DNA of 64,000 bases, from positions 1 through 64,000 of the forward strand of contig CAMNTH010000012.1 in the NCBI GenBank assembly GCA_946557785.1, written 5' to 3'. This stretch comes from an uncultured Blautia sp. (GTDB taxonomy: Bacteria; Bacillota; Clostridia; Lachnospirales; Lachnospiraceae). A program made the position numbers and the translations under genes. The notes under the pieces are model-generated. The model was not told the origin of the DNA, made no database searches, and saw only the letters and a list, made by a program, of their open reading frames with translations. This document shows, in pieces, positions 25,791 to 33,787 of this stretch; within the stretch, counting starts at the first letter, position 1, and each line of letters starts with the position of its first letter.

Positions 25791-27080
25791 TTATTCTTCA
25801 CTGTTCTCTGCAACACTGGAAATGACAGAAATCTGCACCTCAGCCGTTACAGGCTCTACCAGTTCATAGCCCTCCGGAAGTTCTACATCTACAGGCAGCT
25901 CATAGCTGCCTTCTTCCTTTTCTTCCAGATTAACAGATACCTTAATCCAGGACTCATCCAAAATCTCCACTGTGCCTTCTGTTTCTTTAATACGAAGTTC
26001 TATCCTATCCGTTCCAAAAGCAATCTGAAGCCCTTTTCCCAGATTCTTCACTTCGATATTCTGGGTCTCATAGTCATATGCGTGACTTCCTACAGGAAGT
26101 ATATTTACCCTAACCCATACATCTTCACTGGCACCGCCCGGAAGCTTCAGTCCGTCCGGAAGCAGCTCTGCGATATTAACCTTCGTTTCATAATCTGAAT
26201 CCGCACCTTCAATATCAATAAGCTCCGCCGGTATGGAAATTCTGTTCAGTTCTGTTTCAGCCAGATTCTGAAGCGCCTCGTCACTGCCTGCTACGTTTAT
26301 CACATCAGGCACTGTAACAACGCTTTCCACCTGGTATCCTTCTGCCGGTTCTCCCGTGTATTCCTCCGCATCAATGCGAATATTAGATCTTACCTTCCAA
26401 AGCCTTGCGGACACTACGACTCTCGGTACATTCAGATAACTCATCTCTGCATCTGTAAGTACTTCTCCGTTCTTGTCATAGATCACAAGGGAGGTTTCCT
26501 GAGATACATTCTCCGTTTTGCCTTCTACGTTACTGATCGTGGCTGTTACATTATCTATTTTATTAATCAGAGTCTCCGGACCTGTAATCTTGATTTTTTC
26601 CGGATTACAAGTGAGTGTTCCTATCTCATAACCCTTTCCTGGTCTGGAATCGCCGCTGGACACGCCGATCACAAACTCCTGTGTTTTCTTGTCCTGCAGA
26701 TGAACGGCATAATTCTTAGGAACGACTTCAATATTGCTTGGAGAAATTCCGTCACAGATTACGGTGATCGGCACCATAACTGGCGTCTTCTCCAGGTCAA
26801 CCGCCTGCTGCATATCTGCATAGGCCCGGATATTGGATGATGAAATCCTGCTCAATGTTTTCCGGTCTCCCGTAATATAAACACGGATTGCCTCCTGATC
26901 TCTATCCGGGAGGCACACCTGATTTTCAATATACGCCTGATTGGTCAGTTCCACATTAGAAATCACATAAGAAACTGTCCTGGTGGGATTATCTACATTT
27001 ACCACGATCAGCCATACAAGAACGGCAGCCACAACGGACATGATTTTCAGAGAGATGTTATTAGTGAATTTCTTCTTCAT
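25791..27080 (-). CDS. cdaR: CdaR, YbbR-domain regulator of c-di-AMP synthase
   Basis: A 429-residue protein with one N-terminal membrane helix (about 12-28) and four YbbR repeats outside the membrane. Known CdaR proteins bind CdaA and modulate its cyclase activity. The start overlaps the end of cdaA by 20 bases, behind GAGGGAAGC, so they are co-translated. In most Firmicutes glmM follows; here an HPr gene takes that place. Confidence 0.93.
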   Translation of the reverse strand: MKKKFTNNISLKIMSVVAAVLVWLIVVNVDNPTRTVSYVISNVELTNQAYIENQVCLPDRDQEAIRVYITGDRKTLSRISSSNIRAYADMQQAVDLEKTPVMVPITVICDGISPSNIEVVPKNYAVHLQDKKTQEFVIGVSSGDSRPGKGYEIGTLTCNPEKIKITGPETLINKIDNVTATISNVEGKTENVSQETSLVIYDKNGEVLTDAEMSYLNVPRVVVSARLWKVRSNIRIDAEEYTGEPAEGYQVESVVTVPDVINVAGSDEALQNLAETELNRISIPAELIDIEGADSDYETKVNIAELLPDGLKLPGGASEDVWVRVNILPVGSHAYDYETQNIEVKNLGKGLQIAFGTDRIELRIKETEGTVEILDESWIKVSVNLEEKEEGSYELPVDVELPEGYELVEPVTAEVQISVISSVAENSEE

Positions 27081-27945
27081 GCTTCCCTCTTCCTTTCAGC
27101 AGATGCCTTAACTTGCTGTTATCTACAATTTTCTTATTCTGCGTTTCTACCAGGATTTCCCGCAGACGAAGACTATCTATGTTACTCATAAGACGTCCTT
27201 TTTTTGCTACGGAAACATGCCCTGTTTCTTCAGACACAATAATGGTAACTGAGTCGCTTACCTCACTGATTCCCACACCTGCCCTGTGCCTGGTTCCAAG
27301 CTGCTTGCTCAATTCCATATTGTCAGACAGAGGAAGATAGCAGGTAGCAGCTGCAATACGATTCCCTCTTACAATAACCGCACCGTCATGGAGAGGGGTA
27401 TTATGTTCAAAAATATTGATCAAAAGCTGGCTGGTCAGCGCTGCATCAAGGTTAATGCCTGTCCTTTCATATTCCGTAAGCAGTATATCCTGTTCAATCA
27501 CGATCAAGGCTCCTGTTTTTACTTCGCCCATGTCAAAGCAGGCCTTGATCAGTTCATTCACGGTTTTATCCGTAAAGCGCTCTTCCACTTCCTTACTGGA
27601 ATCAAAGGGGATTATAGCTGCCATGATATTCTTTTGGCCTAACTGCTCCAAAGCTTTCCTAAGCTCCGGCTGAAAGATAATAACAACTGCAATAATCATC
27701 ATATTGGCCAGATTCGTTACAATCCAAAGAATGGTATTCATTTTGAAAACATATGCCAGCAGGAGGAACAGCAATACCACGACGATTCCCTTTAACAAGG
27801 TATACGCCCTCGTATATTTAATCCATACCATGCACTGATAAATAAAAACAGAAATCAACGCTATCTCAATAACATCAATTACACCTACATTCGGCAGGGA
27901 AATCTTAGAAAAAAATCTTACCAGCATTTCATTCAGGCCATGCAT
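27061..27945 (-). CDS. cdaA: Diadenylate cyclase CdaA
   Basis: Membrane-bound enzyme that makes c-di-AMP from two ATP. Of 294 residues, the first 90 hold three helices; the DAC domain follows with the catalytic DGA at 187-189 (LHDGAVIVRG) and RHR at 219-221 (GTRHRAGVG). Length is normal. GGAGG lies seven bases before the ATG. Products control osmolyte and potassium balance and wall homeostasis, which fits neighbours that act on the wall. It lies 56 bases after the gene for a large unknown membrane protein. Confidence 0.96.
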   Translation of the reverse strand: MHGLNEMLVRFFSKISLPNVGVIDVIEIALISVFIYQCMVWIKYTRAYTLLKGIVVVLLFLLLAYVFKMNTILWIVTNLANMMIIAVVIIFQPELRKALEQLGQKNIMAAIIPFDSSKEVEERFTDKTVNELIKACFDMGEVKTGALIVIEQDILLTEYERTGINLDAALTSQLLINIFEHNTPLHDGAVIVRGNRIAAATCYLPLSDNMELSKQLGTRHRAGVGISEVSDSVTIIVSEETGHVSVAKKGRLMSNIDSLRLREILVETQNKKIVDNSKLRHLLKGRGKHEEEIH

Positions 27946-28001
27946 AAAAAGTCCTCCCCTCCTCCATTCTTTTTATCTTCCGGAACCGCCCCGCTCTTTT
28001 T

Positions 28002-29111
28002 TTACAAATCCCGCAAAGACTCTTCCAGTTTTCTCTCAAAGTCAATATCATCCATATCATCATTTCTCACAACAGGCACTGCTGTCTCTGTTTTATTTCT
28101 TTTCGTCCTGCCAGGCCTTTCTTCCCCCTGAAAAATCGGGTCTGAAAAAGACACCACGCTTTCTTCATTTCTGCGTTCTTCTCTGGAGGATGAGCCGTTA
28201 ATCTTCTTAATGCTTCTCTCTGAAGTAGTTACAGAAGCTTTTGGTACAGCTTTTACAAAGTAATAATATTCATCATCTTCATATTCCAGACGTTCCGTTC
28301 TTGTATAATCGCCGCCAAACACAAAGAACTCCAGAATAATTCCCACCAGCACAGATACGATAGTGAAAATAATCAGTGCGGCCATATCAATCTGCACGCC
28401 AAAATAGTAACCGCCTCCCAGCATGATCAGAATGTAGGTCAGACCTCCTGCAATAATGGCAATCCTCCACGCATAATCAAAGGATCTGGTACGAATAAGA
28501 TTCACAAGAAGAATTACCGCTACAAAGGCAATTACAGTAATCCACATTTCCCGGTTAGCCACCATGCCGTCTGCCATCATAGTAAGACGATCCACAATCT
28601 GCAGATCCGGATTCTGAAGAGTCTGAGCATTCACTCCCAGAAACGTAATAAAATAATAAATGATCACACCGCATCCCGCAGGAAAGGCGGAAATGGCACT
28701 GCTTAAAAGTCCGCTGCCGATAGGAAGCAGAACCGGAACATTCAATGCAAAAGAAAGGGGTGCGAATACCAGAACAATGTTTCTTCCTGAACTGAACCTT
28801 AAAAACAGAAGGAGCATAAATAAGATCAGAACCAGCATAAATCCGGCCACTTCAATTCCCAAAGCATAACAATGTCCCACCATCAGCACATATCCCGCAA
28901 ACACCATAACCCCTGACGGCAGAATGGAACAGATCAAAGACAGGATCAGCACCACAAAGATATTGTCCAGTTGTTTCATATACCCCATGTTCTGATTGAT
29001 CCATACAAAGTACACAAGTCCAAGCAGAAACTTCAAAAGAGGATGGAAATACATTTCATACTGCCCGTAAAAATTTTTAATTTTCTGTTTCAATTCCAGT
29101 AAAGCTGTCAT
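28002..29111 (-). CDS. Multi-pass membrane protein with acidic cytoplasmic tail, unknown
   Basis: I do not recognise this 369-residue protein. It has eight to ten hydrophobic segments up to about residue 272, then a charged tail of about 100 residues that contains tyrosine-rich EYEDDEYYYF and a serine/arginine/glutamate-rich stretch ending in an acidic helix (DDIDFERKLEESLRDL). Its start overlaps the stop of the 144-residue membrane protein gene by four bases, and cdaA follows 56 bases later. The two proteins probably work together. The position suggests a link to c-di-AMP or the envelope, but nothing in the sequence proves it. Confidence 0.75.
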   Translation of the reverse strand: MTALLELKQKIKNFYGQYEMYFHPLLKFLLGLVYFVWINQNMGYMKQLDNIFVVLILSLICSILPSGVMVFAGYVLMVGHCYALGIEVAGFMLVLILFMLLLFLRFSSGRNIVLVFAPLSFALNVPVLLPIGSGLLSSAISAFPAGCGVIIYYFITFLGVNAQTLQNPDLQIVDRLTMMADGMVANREMWITVIAFVAVILLVNLIRTRSFDYAWRIAIIAGGLTYILIMLGGGYYFGVQIDMAALIIFTIVSVLVGIILEFFVFGGDYTRTERLEYEDDEYYYFVKAVPKASVTTSERSIKKINGSSSREERRNEESVVSFSDPIFQGEERPGRTKRNKTETAVPVVRNDDMDDIDFERKLEESLRDL

Positions 29112-29542
29112 CTCTTATTTCCTCCTGACACTCTGCGCCCTGATGATTTCTTTTCTTCCCTGCTGTATATTTTATCCAGCCTGGTAAGATCTCCGTAGTA
29201 TTTCTTTACACTTTTCTTGGCGCAGTAATATTTGACGGAATATTGGATATACGTCAGCACAGAATAAGCCGCAAGAAGTGCCACATAGCCTGCCACAACG
29301 CCGATACCCAAAGAAATCAGATCCATCTTATGGATATTCTCCATTAAATATTCCCCAAAGTATGCTGCAATCCCCGCTAAAATCAGCACATATCCGATCG
29401 TAACCAGAAAAAAGTTCTTAATCAGCGCCAGTCCGATGTAATCGCTTCTGTAATATTTGCTGACCGGAAGGTATTTCCTGCCCTCACCCTGTTCGTACAT
29501 GGCAAGTTTATTCATGATCTTAACCTTTTCTTCGTTTATCAT
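29108..29542 (-). CDS. Two-helix membrane protein, unknown
   Basis: A 144-residue protein with a cytoplasmic N-terminus of about 45 residues, two long hydrophobic segments (about 46-68 and 77-105) and a basic C-terminus (KKSVKKYYGDLTRL ... SGRRVSGGNKR). AAGGAG lies six bases before the ATG. It is the first gene of the transcript running through cdaA to HPr, behind a plausible promoter. It is not recognised as a named family. Its four-base overlap with the next gene suggests the two form a complex. Confidence 0.75.
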   Translation of the reverse strand: MINEEKVKIMNKLAMYEQGEGRKYLPVSKYYRSDYIGLALIKNFFLVTIGYVLILAGIAAYFGEYLMENIHKMDLISLGIGVVAGYVALLAAYSVLTYIQYSVKYYCAKKSVKKYYGDLTRLDKIYSREEKKSSGRRVSGGNKR

Positions 29543-29608
29543 AACATACTCCTTGTACTTTTTCGGTTCTTATTCTTAATAGGAAGCCGAAAATACTCAT
29601 ATAAATTG

Positions 29609-29637
29609 ATTGTAACATATATCCCTACCTATGAAAA
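29609..29637 (-). promoter_or_regulatory. Candidate promoter of the cdaA operon
   Basis: TTTTCA, 17 bases, TACAAT on the minus strand, about 65 bases before the ATG at 29542. The -35 match is weak. Confidence 0.4.
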
Positions 29638-29645
29638 GTGTTTTT

Positions 29646-30356
29646 TTACCCCATATTTCCCATACACACTGTCAGGAAATATACCCTCTGTGCGCCAGCC
29701 TTCAGAAGGCAGGCCGCTGCTGCGTCCATCGTGCTTCCGGTAGTATACACATCATCGATCACCAGAATCCGAAGACCCTCAAGCCTCTCCGTTACTTCAA
29801 AGGCATTCTGCAGATTTCTGTACCTCTGGCGTGCATCCAGTTTCTTCTGTGATTTTGTCTTTTTCTTTTTTCTAAGGATACAGCCAGAAACAGGAATTCC
29901 GTAAAATTCCCCGATCCTGTCTGCAAGGTACTGCGCCTGGTTGAATCCTCTTTTTCTTTTTTTGGAAGGATGCAGCGGCACCGGAATCAGAAGGTCAGGC
30001 TTCCACCTCTCAATTTCTCTTTTTCCGTATCTGCATATTGCTGCAGCATAAAAATCCCCGTATTCCCGGCGTCCATAATATTTATACCTCACAAGGGACG
30101 CTTTCATTCTATCATCGTAAAAGTAAATCCCCCGTCCTTCCGTAAAAAATCGTTTTCTCACGGAACACTCACTGCAGTATTCCGCCTCTGCTGCAACGCT
30201 TTTGCCGCATTTCATGCACCTTGGCCCAGCGTAGGGCTTCAGGTTTATGGCACATTCCGGACAGATCAGTGCTTCCTGATTTTTTAATATCTGATGACAG
30301 ACCGGACAGCATCTGGGATACAATATATTCAAACATTTTTTCAAAAAACGATGCAA
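29646..30356 (-). CDS. comF: ComF-family protein (zinc finger plus phosphoribosyltransferase domain)
   Basis: A 236-residue cytoplasmic protein. Cysteine pairs near 16-19, 32-35, 47-50 and 61-64 (CCPVC, CPEC, CMKC, CSEC) make a zinc-binding N-terminus. The rest is a PRT domain with the PRPP loop VLVIDDVYTTGST (about 192-204). ComF proteins take part in handling incoming single-stranded DNA during transformation and perhaps in DNA repair. The gene starts with TTG at 30356, six bases after AAAGGA, and lies 30 bases after recD2. comEA and comEC occur about 15 kb away. Confidence 0.92.
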   Translation of the reverse strand: MHRFLKKCLNILYPRCCPVCHQILKNQEALICPECAINLKPYAGPRCMKCGKSVAAEAEYCSECSVRKRFFTEGRGIYFYDDRMKASLVRYKYYGRREYGDFYAAAICRYGKREIERWKPDLLIPVPLHPSKKRKRGFNQAQYLADRIGEFYGIPVSGCILRKKKKTKSQKKLDARQRYRNLQNAFEVTERLEGLRILVIDDVYTTGSTMDAAAACLLKAGAQRVYFLTVCMGNMG

Positions 30357-30386
30357 GACTTGTCCTTTCTCCCCGATGACACTCTC

Positions 30387-32612
30387 TTATCCCAGCTCGC
30401 GGATCCTCAGATCCAAAGAGCTGAATCGTTTCTGTTGTTTTTCATTGCGGATCATTTCTCCAAAGGTTTCTTCGCTTCCCACGATTGTCACGCATTTTCT
30501 GGCTCTGGTAACAGCCGTATAAAGAAGGTTCCTGTTTAAAAGCATCTTCGGTCCTGACAAGATAGGCATCACCACTGCAGGATACTCCGATCCCTGGGAC
30601 TTATGAATAGTAATAGCATAAGCAAGTTCCAGTTCCTCAAGCTGCTTAAAGGAGTATTGCGCATACCGTCCATCTTCAAATTCCACTTCCGCAGTCTCCG
30701 AAAATTCATTGACTGATTTTAGTATGCCCGTATCTCCGTTGAAGACTCCCACTCCTTTTTCAATAGGAATACCGTATCGTCCCCGAATTTCCCATTCCAG
30801 TTGATAATTATTGCGGACCTGCATTACTTTATCGCCCTCCCGAAAAAGGTTCTGCCCAATCTGCCGTTCCTGCTTCTTTGCATCCGGGGGATTTAAGTAT
30901 CTCTGCAAAATCTGATTCAGCCGTTCCACTCCAAGAAGTCCCTTGCGCATGGGCGTCAGCACCTGAATATCAAAAGGCTTTGCTTCTACATATTTCGGAA
31001 GCTTTTCCTTTATCAGGGCAATGATTACGCGGATGATGATATCCGCATCATAGCGTTTCAGGAAAAAGAAATCTCTGCTCTTGTTATCAATGTTTACCGG
31101 CTCTCCCCTGTTGATCTTATGGGCATTTACTACAATATCACTCTCTGAGGCCTGGCGAAAAATCTTCTTAAGCTCTACGACCTGAAATTCACCGGACTGA
31201 ATAATATCCCTCAGTACATTTCCCGGACCTACACTTGGAAGCTGGTTTTCATCACCTACCAGGATGAGCCTTGTTCCTGCGGTTACCGCAAGAAGCAGGG
31301 AATGCATCAGGTGAATATCCACCATGGACATTTCATCAATAATGATCACATCTGCTTCCAGCGGATTTTCTGAATTCCGGTCAAAATGCACGGCCTGCCC
31401 TTCCCGTTCCTCATCCGGAAGCCCTGTAAGTTCCAGAAGCCTATGAATAGTCTGAGCCTCATAACCTGTGGCTTCTGTCATACGCTTGGCTGCGCGTCCT
31501 GTGGGCGCTGCCAGCCGGATCTCTGCTCCTTCACTTTCAAAAAAACGGATAATGGCATTGATGGTAGTGGTTTTTCCTGTTCCGGGTCCGCCGGTGAGAA
31601 CAAAAAGTCCATGGCTTGATGCTTCCTTTACTGCTTTTTTCTGCATTTCATCCAAAGTCGTTTCTGTTTCTTTTTCAATCCGGGCAATTCTTCCTTCCAC
31701 CAGACGCTCGTCCTCAGGACAGAGAATATTTAATTCCCGAAGCATTCTGGCAGTATTCAGCTCAAGATAATAGAACTGGCTGGGATAAACGAGCATCCTC
31801 TCCTCTTCTTCTTTCAGGATTACCTTACGTTCCAGGGCCAGATCCATAAGGTGTTTCTCCATATAGGAGGAATCCACGCCAAGAAGCTCCGATGCCCTTC
31901 CAAAAAGCTGCTCCTTTGGAAGATATATATGTCCTTCCCCTGAAGCTTGAAGGAGAGTATACATCATTCCGCTTCGGATCCTGTAATCTGAGTCTGTATG
32001 AATCCCAATACGGGAAGCAATTTCGTCTGCGATTTTGAATCCGACACCGCTGATATCGTCTGCAAGTCTGTAAGGATTTTCCTGTAGAACGCTGTACACA
32101 GATTCCCTGTATTTCTGGTAAATTTTTGCTCCCAGGTTCAAGGAAATGCCATACTTCTGTAAAAACATCATAGCTTTGCGCATATCTGCCTTTTCTGTAA
32201 CCTGAGCAGCAATTTCTCTGGCCTTTTTTTCACTGATACCCTTCACCTCAGAAAGACGCTCCGGTTCCTCCTCCACTATTCTCAGCGTATCCTCGCCAAA
32301 ATGCCGCACGATCCTTGCCGCAAGGGCAATCCCAACACCTTTGATGGCTCCGGAACCCAGGTAACGTTCCATAGCCATAGAGTCTTCCGGCATTCTTTCC
32401 GTAAAAGATTCAATCTGAAACTGCTTTCCGTAAACATGGTGCCGGGTAAAGGCTCCGGAAGCTTCAATGGTCACTCCCTGGGAAATAGAAGGGAATGAAC
32501 CCACACAGGTCAATTCCTCCCCAAGAGAATCCTTCAGCACAAGAACTGTATATCCATTCTCCTCATTCCGGAAAATAATGTGATCAATATATCCTGTCAC
32601 TGTGTCACTCAT
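30387..32612 (-). CDS. recD2: RecD2-type ATP-dependent DNA helicase
   Basis: A 741-residue SF1B helicase moving 5' to 3' on single-stranded DNA, of the kind found in bacteria whether or not RecBC is present. An N-terminal OB-like domain and helix-hairpin-helix segments (KGVGIALAARIVRHFG near 91-106) precede the motor with Walker A GGPGTGKTT (341-349), a Walker B-type IIIDEMSMVD and the C-terminal AYAITIHKSQGSEYPAV motif VI region. Length is usual for RecD2. GGAGG lies before the ATG. It forms a pair with comF. Confidence 0.95.
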   Translation of the reverse strand: MSDTVTGYIDHIIFRNEENGYTVLVLKDSLGEELTCVGSFPSISQGVTIEASGAFTRHHVYGKQFQIESFTERMPEDSMAMERYLGSGAIKGVGIALAARIVRHFGEDTLRIVEEEPERLSEVKGISEKKAREIAAQVTEKADMRKAMMFLQKYGISLNLGAKIYQKYRESVYSVLQENPYRLADDISGVGFKIADEIASRIGIHTDSDYRIRSGMMYTLLQASGEGHIYLPKEQLFGRASELLGVDSSYMEKHLMDLALERKVILKEEEERMLVYPSQFYYLELNTARMLRELNILCPEDERLVEGRIARIEKETETTLDEMQKKAVKEASSHGLFVLTGGPGTGKTTTINAIIRFFESEGAEIRLAAPTGRAAKRMTEATGYEAQTIHRLLELTGLPDEEREGQAVHFDRNSENPLEADVIIIDEMSMVDIHLMHSLLLAVTAGTRLILVGDENQLPSVGPGNVLRDIIQSGEFQVVELKKIFRQASESDIVVNAHKINRGEPVNIDNKSRDFFFLKRYDADIIIRVIIALIKEKLPKYVEAKPFDIQVLTPMRKGLLGVERLNQILQRYLNPPDAKKQERQIGQNLFREGDKVMQVRNNYQLEWEIRGRYGIPIEKGVGVFNGDTGILKSVNEFSETAEVEFEDGRYAQYSFKQLEELELAYAITIHKSQGSEYPAVVMPILSGPKMLLNRNLLYTAVTRARKCVTIVGSEETFGEMIRNEKQQKRFSSLDLRIRELG

Positions 32613-32656
32613 GATTTCCTCCTTGTTTTAAAGGCCGTCTCCTCCACCACGCCGCA

Positions 32657-32684
32657 AAAGGGTGCTGCCCAAACGCAGCACCCT
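32657..32684 (-). terminator. Terminator after mreB
   Basis: A nine-bp stem GGGTGCTGC/GCAGCACCC with a six-base loop, followed on the minus strand by TTTTGC. It begins two bases after the stop codon; the T-run is short. Confidence 0.65.
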
Positions 32685-32686
32685 CC

Positions 32687-33676
32687 TCAGCCTTCCATTT
32701 TCGCCATTACTTCCGCATATTTGCCGGTTCCCACCGCTACTACATTCATAGCCTCCTGAACCGTCAGCGTCGTTACGCCTGTACGCTGTTCGATCAGCAT
32801 GTCCATTCCCCGAAGAAGGGCTCCTCCTCCTGCCAGGACAATTCCCCGTTCTACAATATCCGCAGCAAGCTCCGGCGGCGTCTTCTCCAGAATACTGTGA
32901 ACCAGCTCTACAATCTGATTTGTGGCATCCTTCAATGCAATCCTGATTTCTTCTGAAGTAATTGCCGATACCTTTGGAAGCCCGGTCATAATATTGCGGC
33001 CTTTCACTTCCATGATCCTGGTATCCGCCTCCTCACAGGCTGTTCCAATCTGGATCTTAATCTTTTCGGCTGCCTCTTCTCCAATAAATAAACTATGATT
33101 TTTTCTCACATAATTAAGAATTGCCTGATTAAAGGCATCTCCTGCAGTTTTAATAGTTCCGGATACCACAACGCCTGCCAGAGAGATTACCGCTGCATCC
33201 GTTGTTCCGGCACCAATATCCACAATTAAATTTCCAAAAGGCTTGGTCACATCCACCCCTGCGCCAATGGCTGCCGCAATAGGCTCCTCCACCAGAAAAA
33301 CTTCCCTTGCTCCGGACTGATAGGTAGCCTCCACTACAGCCTTGCGTTCAATCTCAGTAATACCGCTTGGCACACAGATACTGATGCGGGGTTTGCGGAA
33401 GGCACGTCTTCCCATTGCCTTGGAAATAAAATATTTCAGCATTTTTTCCAGGACAGTATAATCCATGATAACGCCCTGACGAATGGGATAGATTACCTCC
33501 ATTCCAGACGTAAGATGACCTGCCATCTGCCTGGCTTCTTCCCCGATCGCCCGAATCTTTTCCGTATCTTTATCATAAACAACTACAGAGGGTTCCTGCA
33601 GAACAAGTCCCTTTACCGTAGAATAAACCAGACAGTTCCTGGTTCCCAGGTCAATTCCAATATCACTTGCCGGCAT
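32687..33676 (-). CDS. MreB/Mbl actin-like cell-shape protein
   Basis: A 329-residue bacterial actin that organises lateral wall synthesis. It has the phosphate-1 motif DIGIDLGTRN at 5-14, VDIGAGTTDAAV (phosphate 2) and the adenosine motif IVLAGGGALLRGMD. I chose the ATG at 33676 with GGAGG six bases upstream; a longer frame starting 27 bases earlier lacks a ribosome site. No mreC or mreD follows, which suggests an Mbl- or MreBH-type paralogue. It has its own promoter and terminator, so it is a single-gene unit. Confidence 0.93.
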   Translation of the reverse strand: MPASDIGIDLGTRNCLVYSTVKGLVLQEPSVVVYDKDTEKIRAIGEEARQMAGHLTSGMEVIYPIRQGVIMDYTVLEKMLKYFISKAMGRRAFRKPRISICVPSGITEIERKAVVEATYQSGAREVFLVEEPIAAAIGAGVDVTKPFGNLIVDIGAGTTDAAVISLAGVVVSGTIKTAGDAFNQAILNYVRKNHSLFIGEEAAEKIKIQIGTACEEADTRIMEVKGRNIMTGLPKVSAITSEEIRIALKDATNQIVELVHSILEKTPPELAADIVERGIVLAGGGALLRGMDMLIEQRTGVTTLTVQEAMNVVAVGTGKYAEVMAKMEG

Positions 33677-33740
33677 AGAAGTCCTCCTTTCCTTGCTGCA
33701 CATGCAAACATATCATACACGGCCTTTTAACTCTGGTATC

Positions 33741-33769
33741 ATTATATACAACTCTTCCGGAAATGGAAA
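33741..33769 (-). promoter_or_regulatory. Sigma-A promoter of mreB
   Basis: TTTCCA, 17 bases, TATAAT on the minus strand, in the 111-base gap between uvrA and mreB, about 65 bases before the ATG. Confidence 0.6.
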
Positions 33770-33787
33770 GCCTTTTCTTAAAAACCA

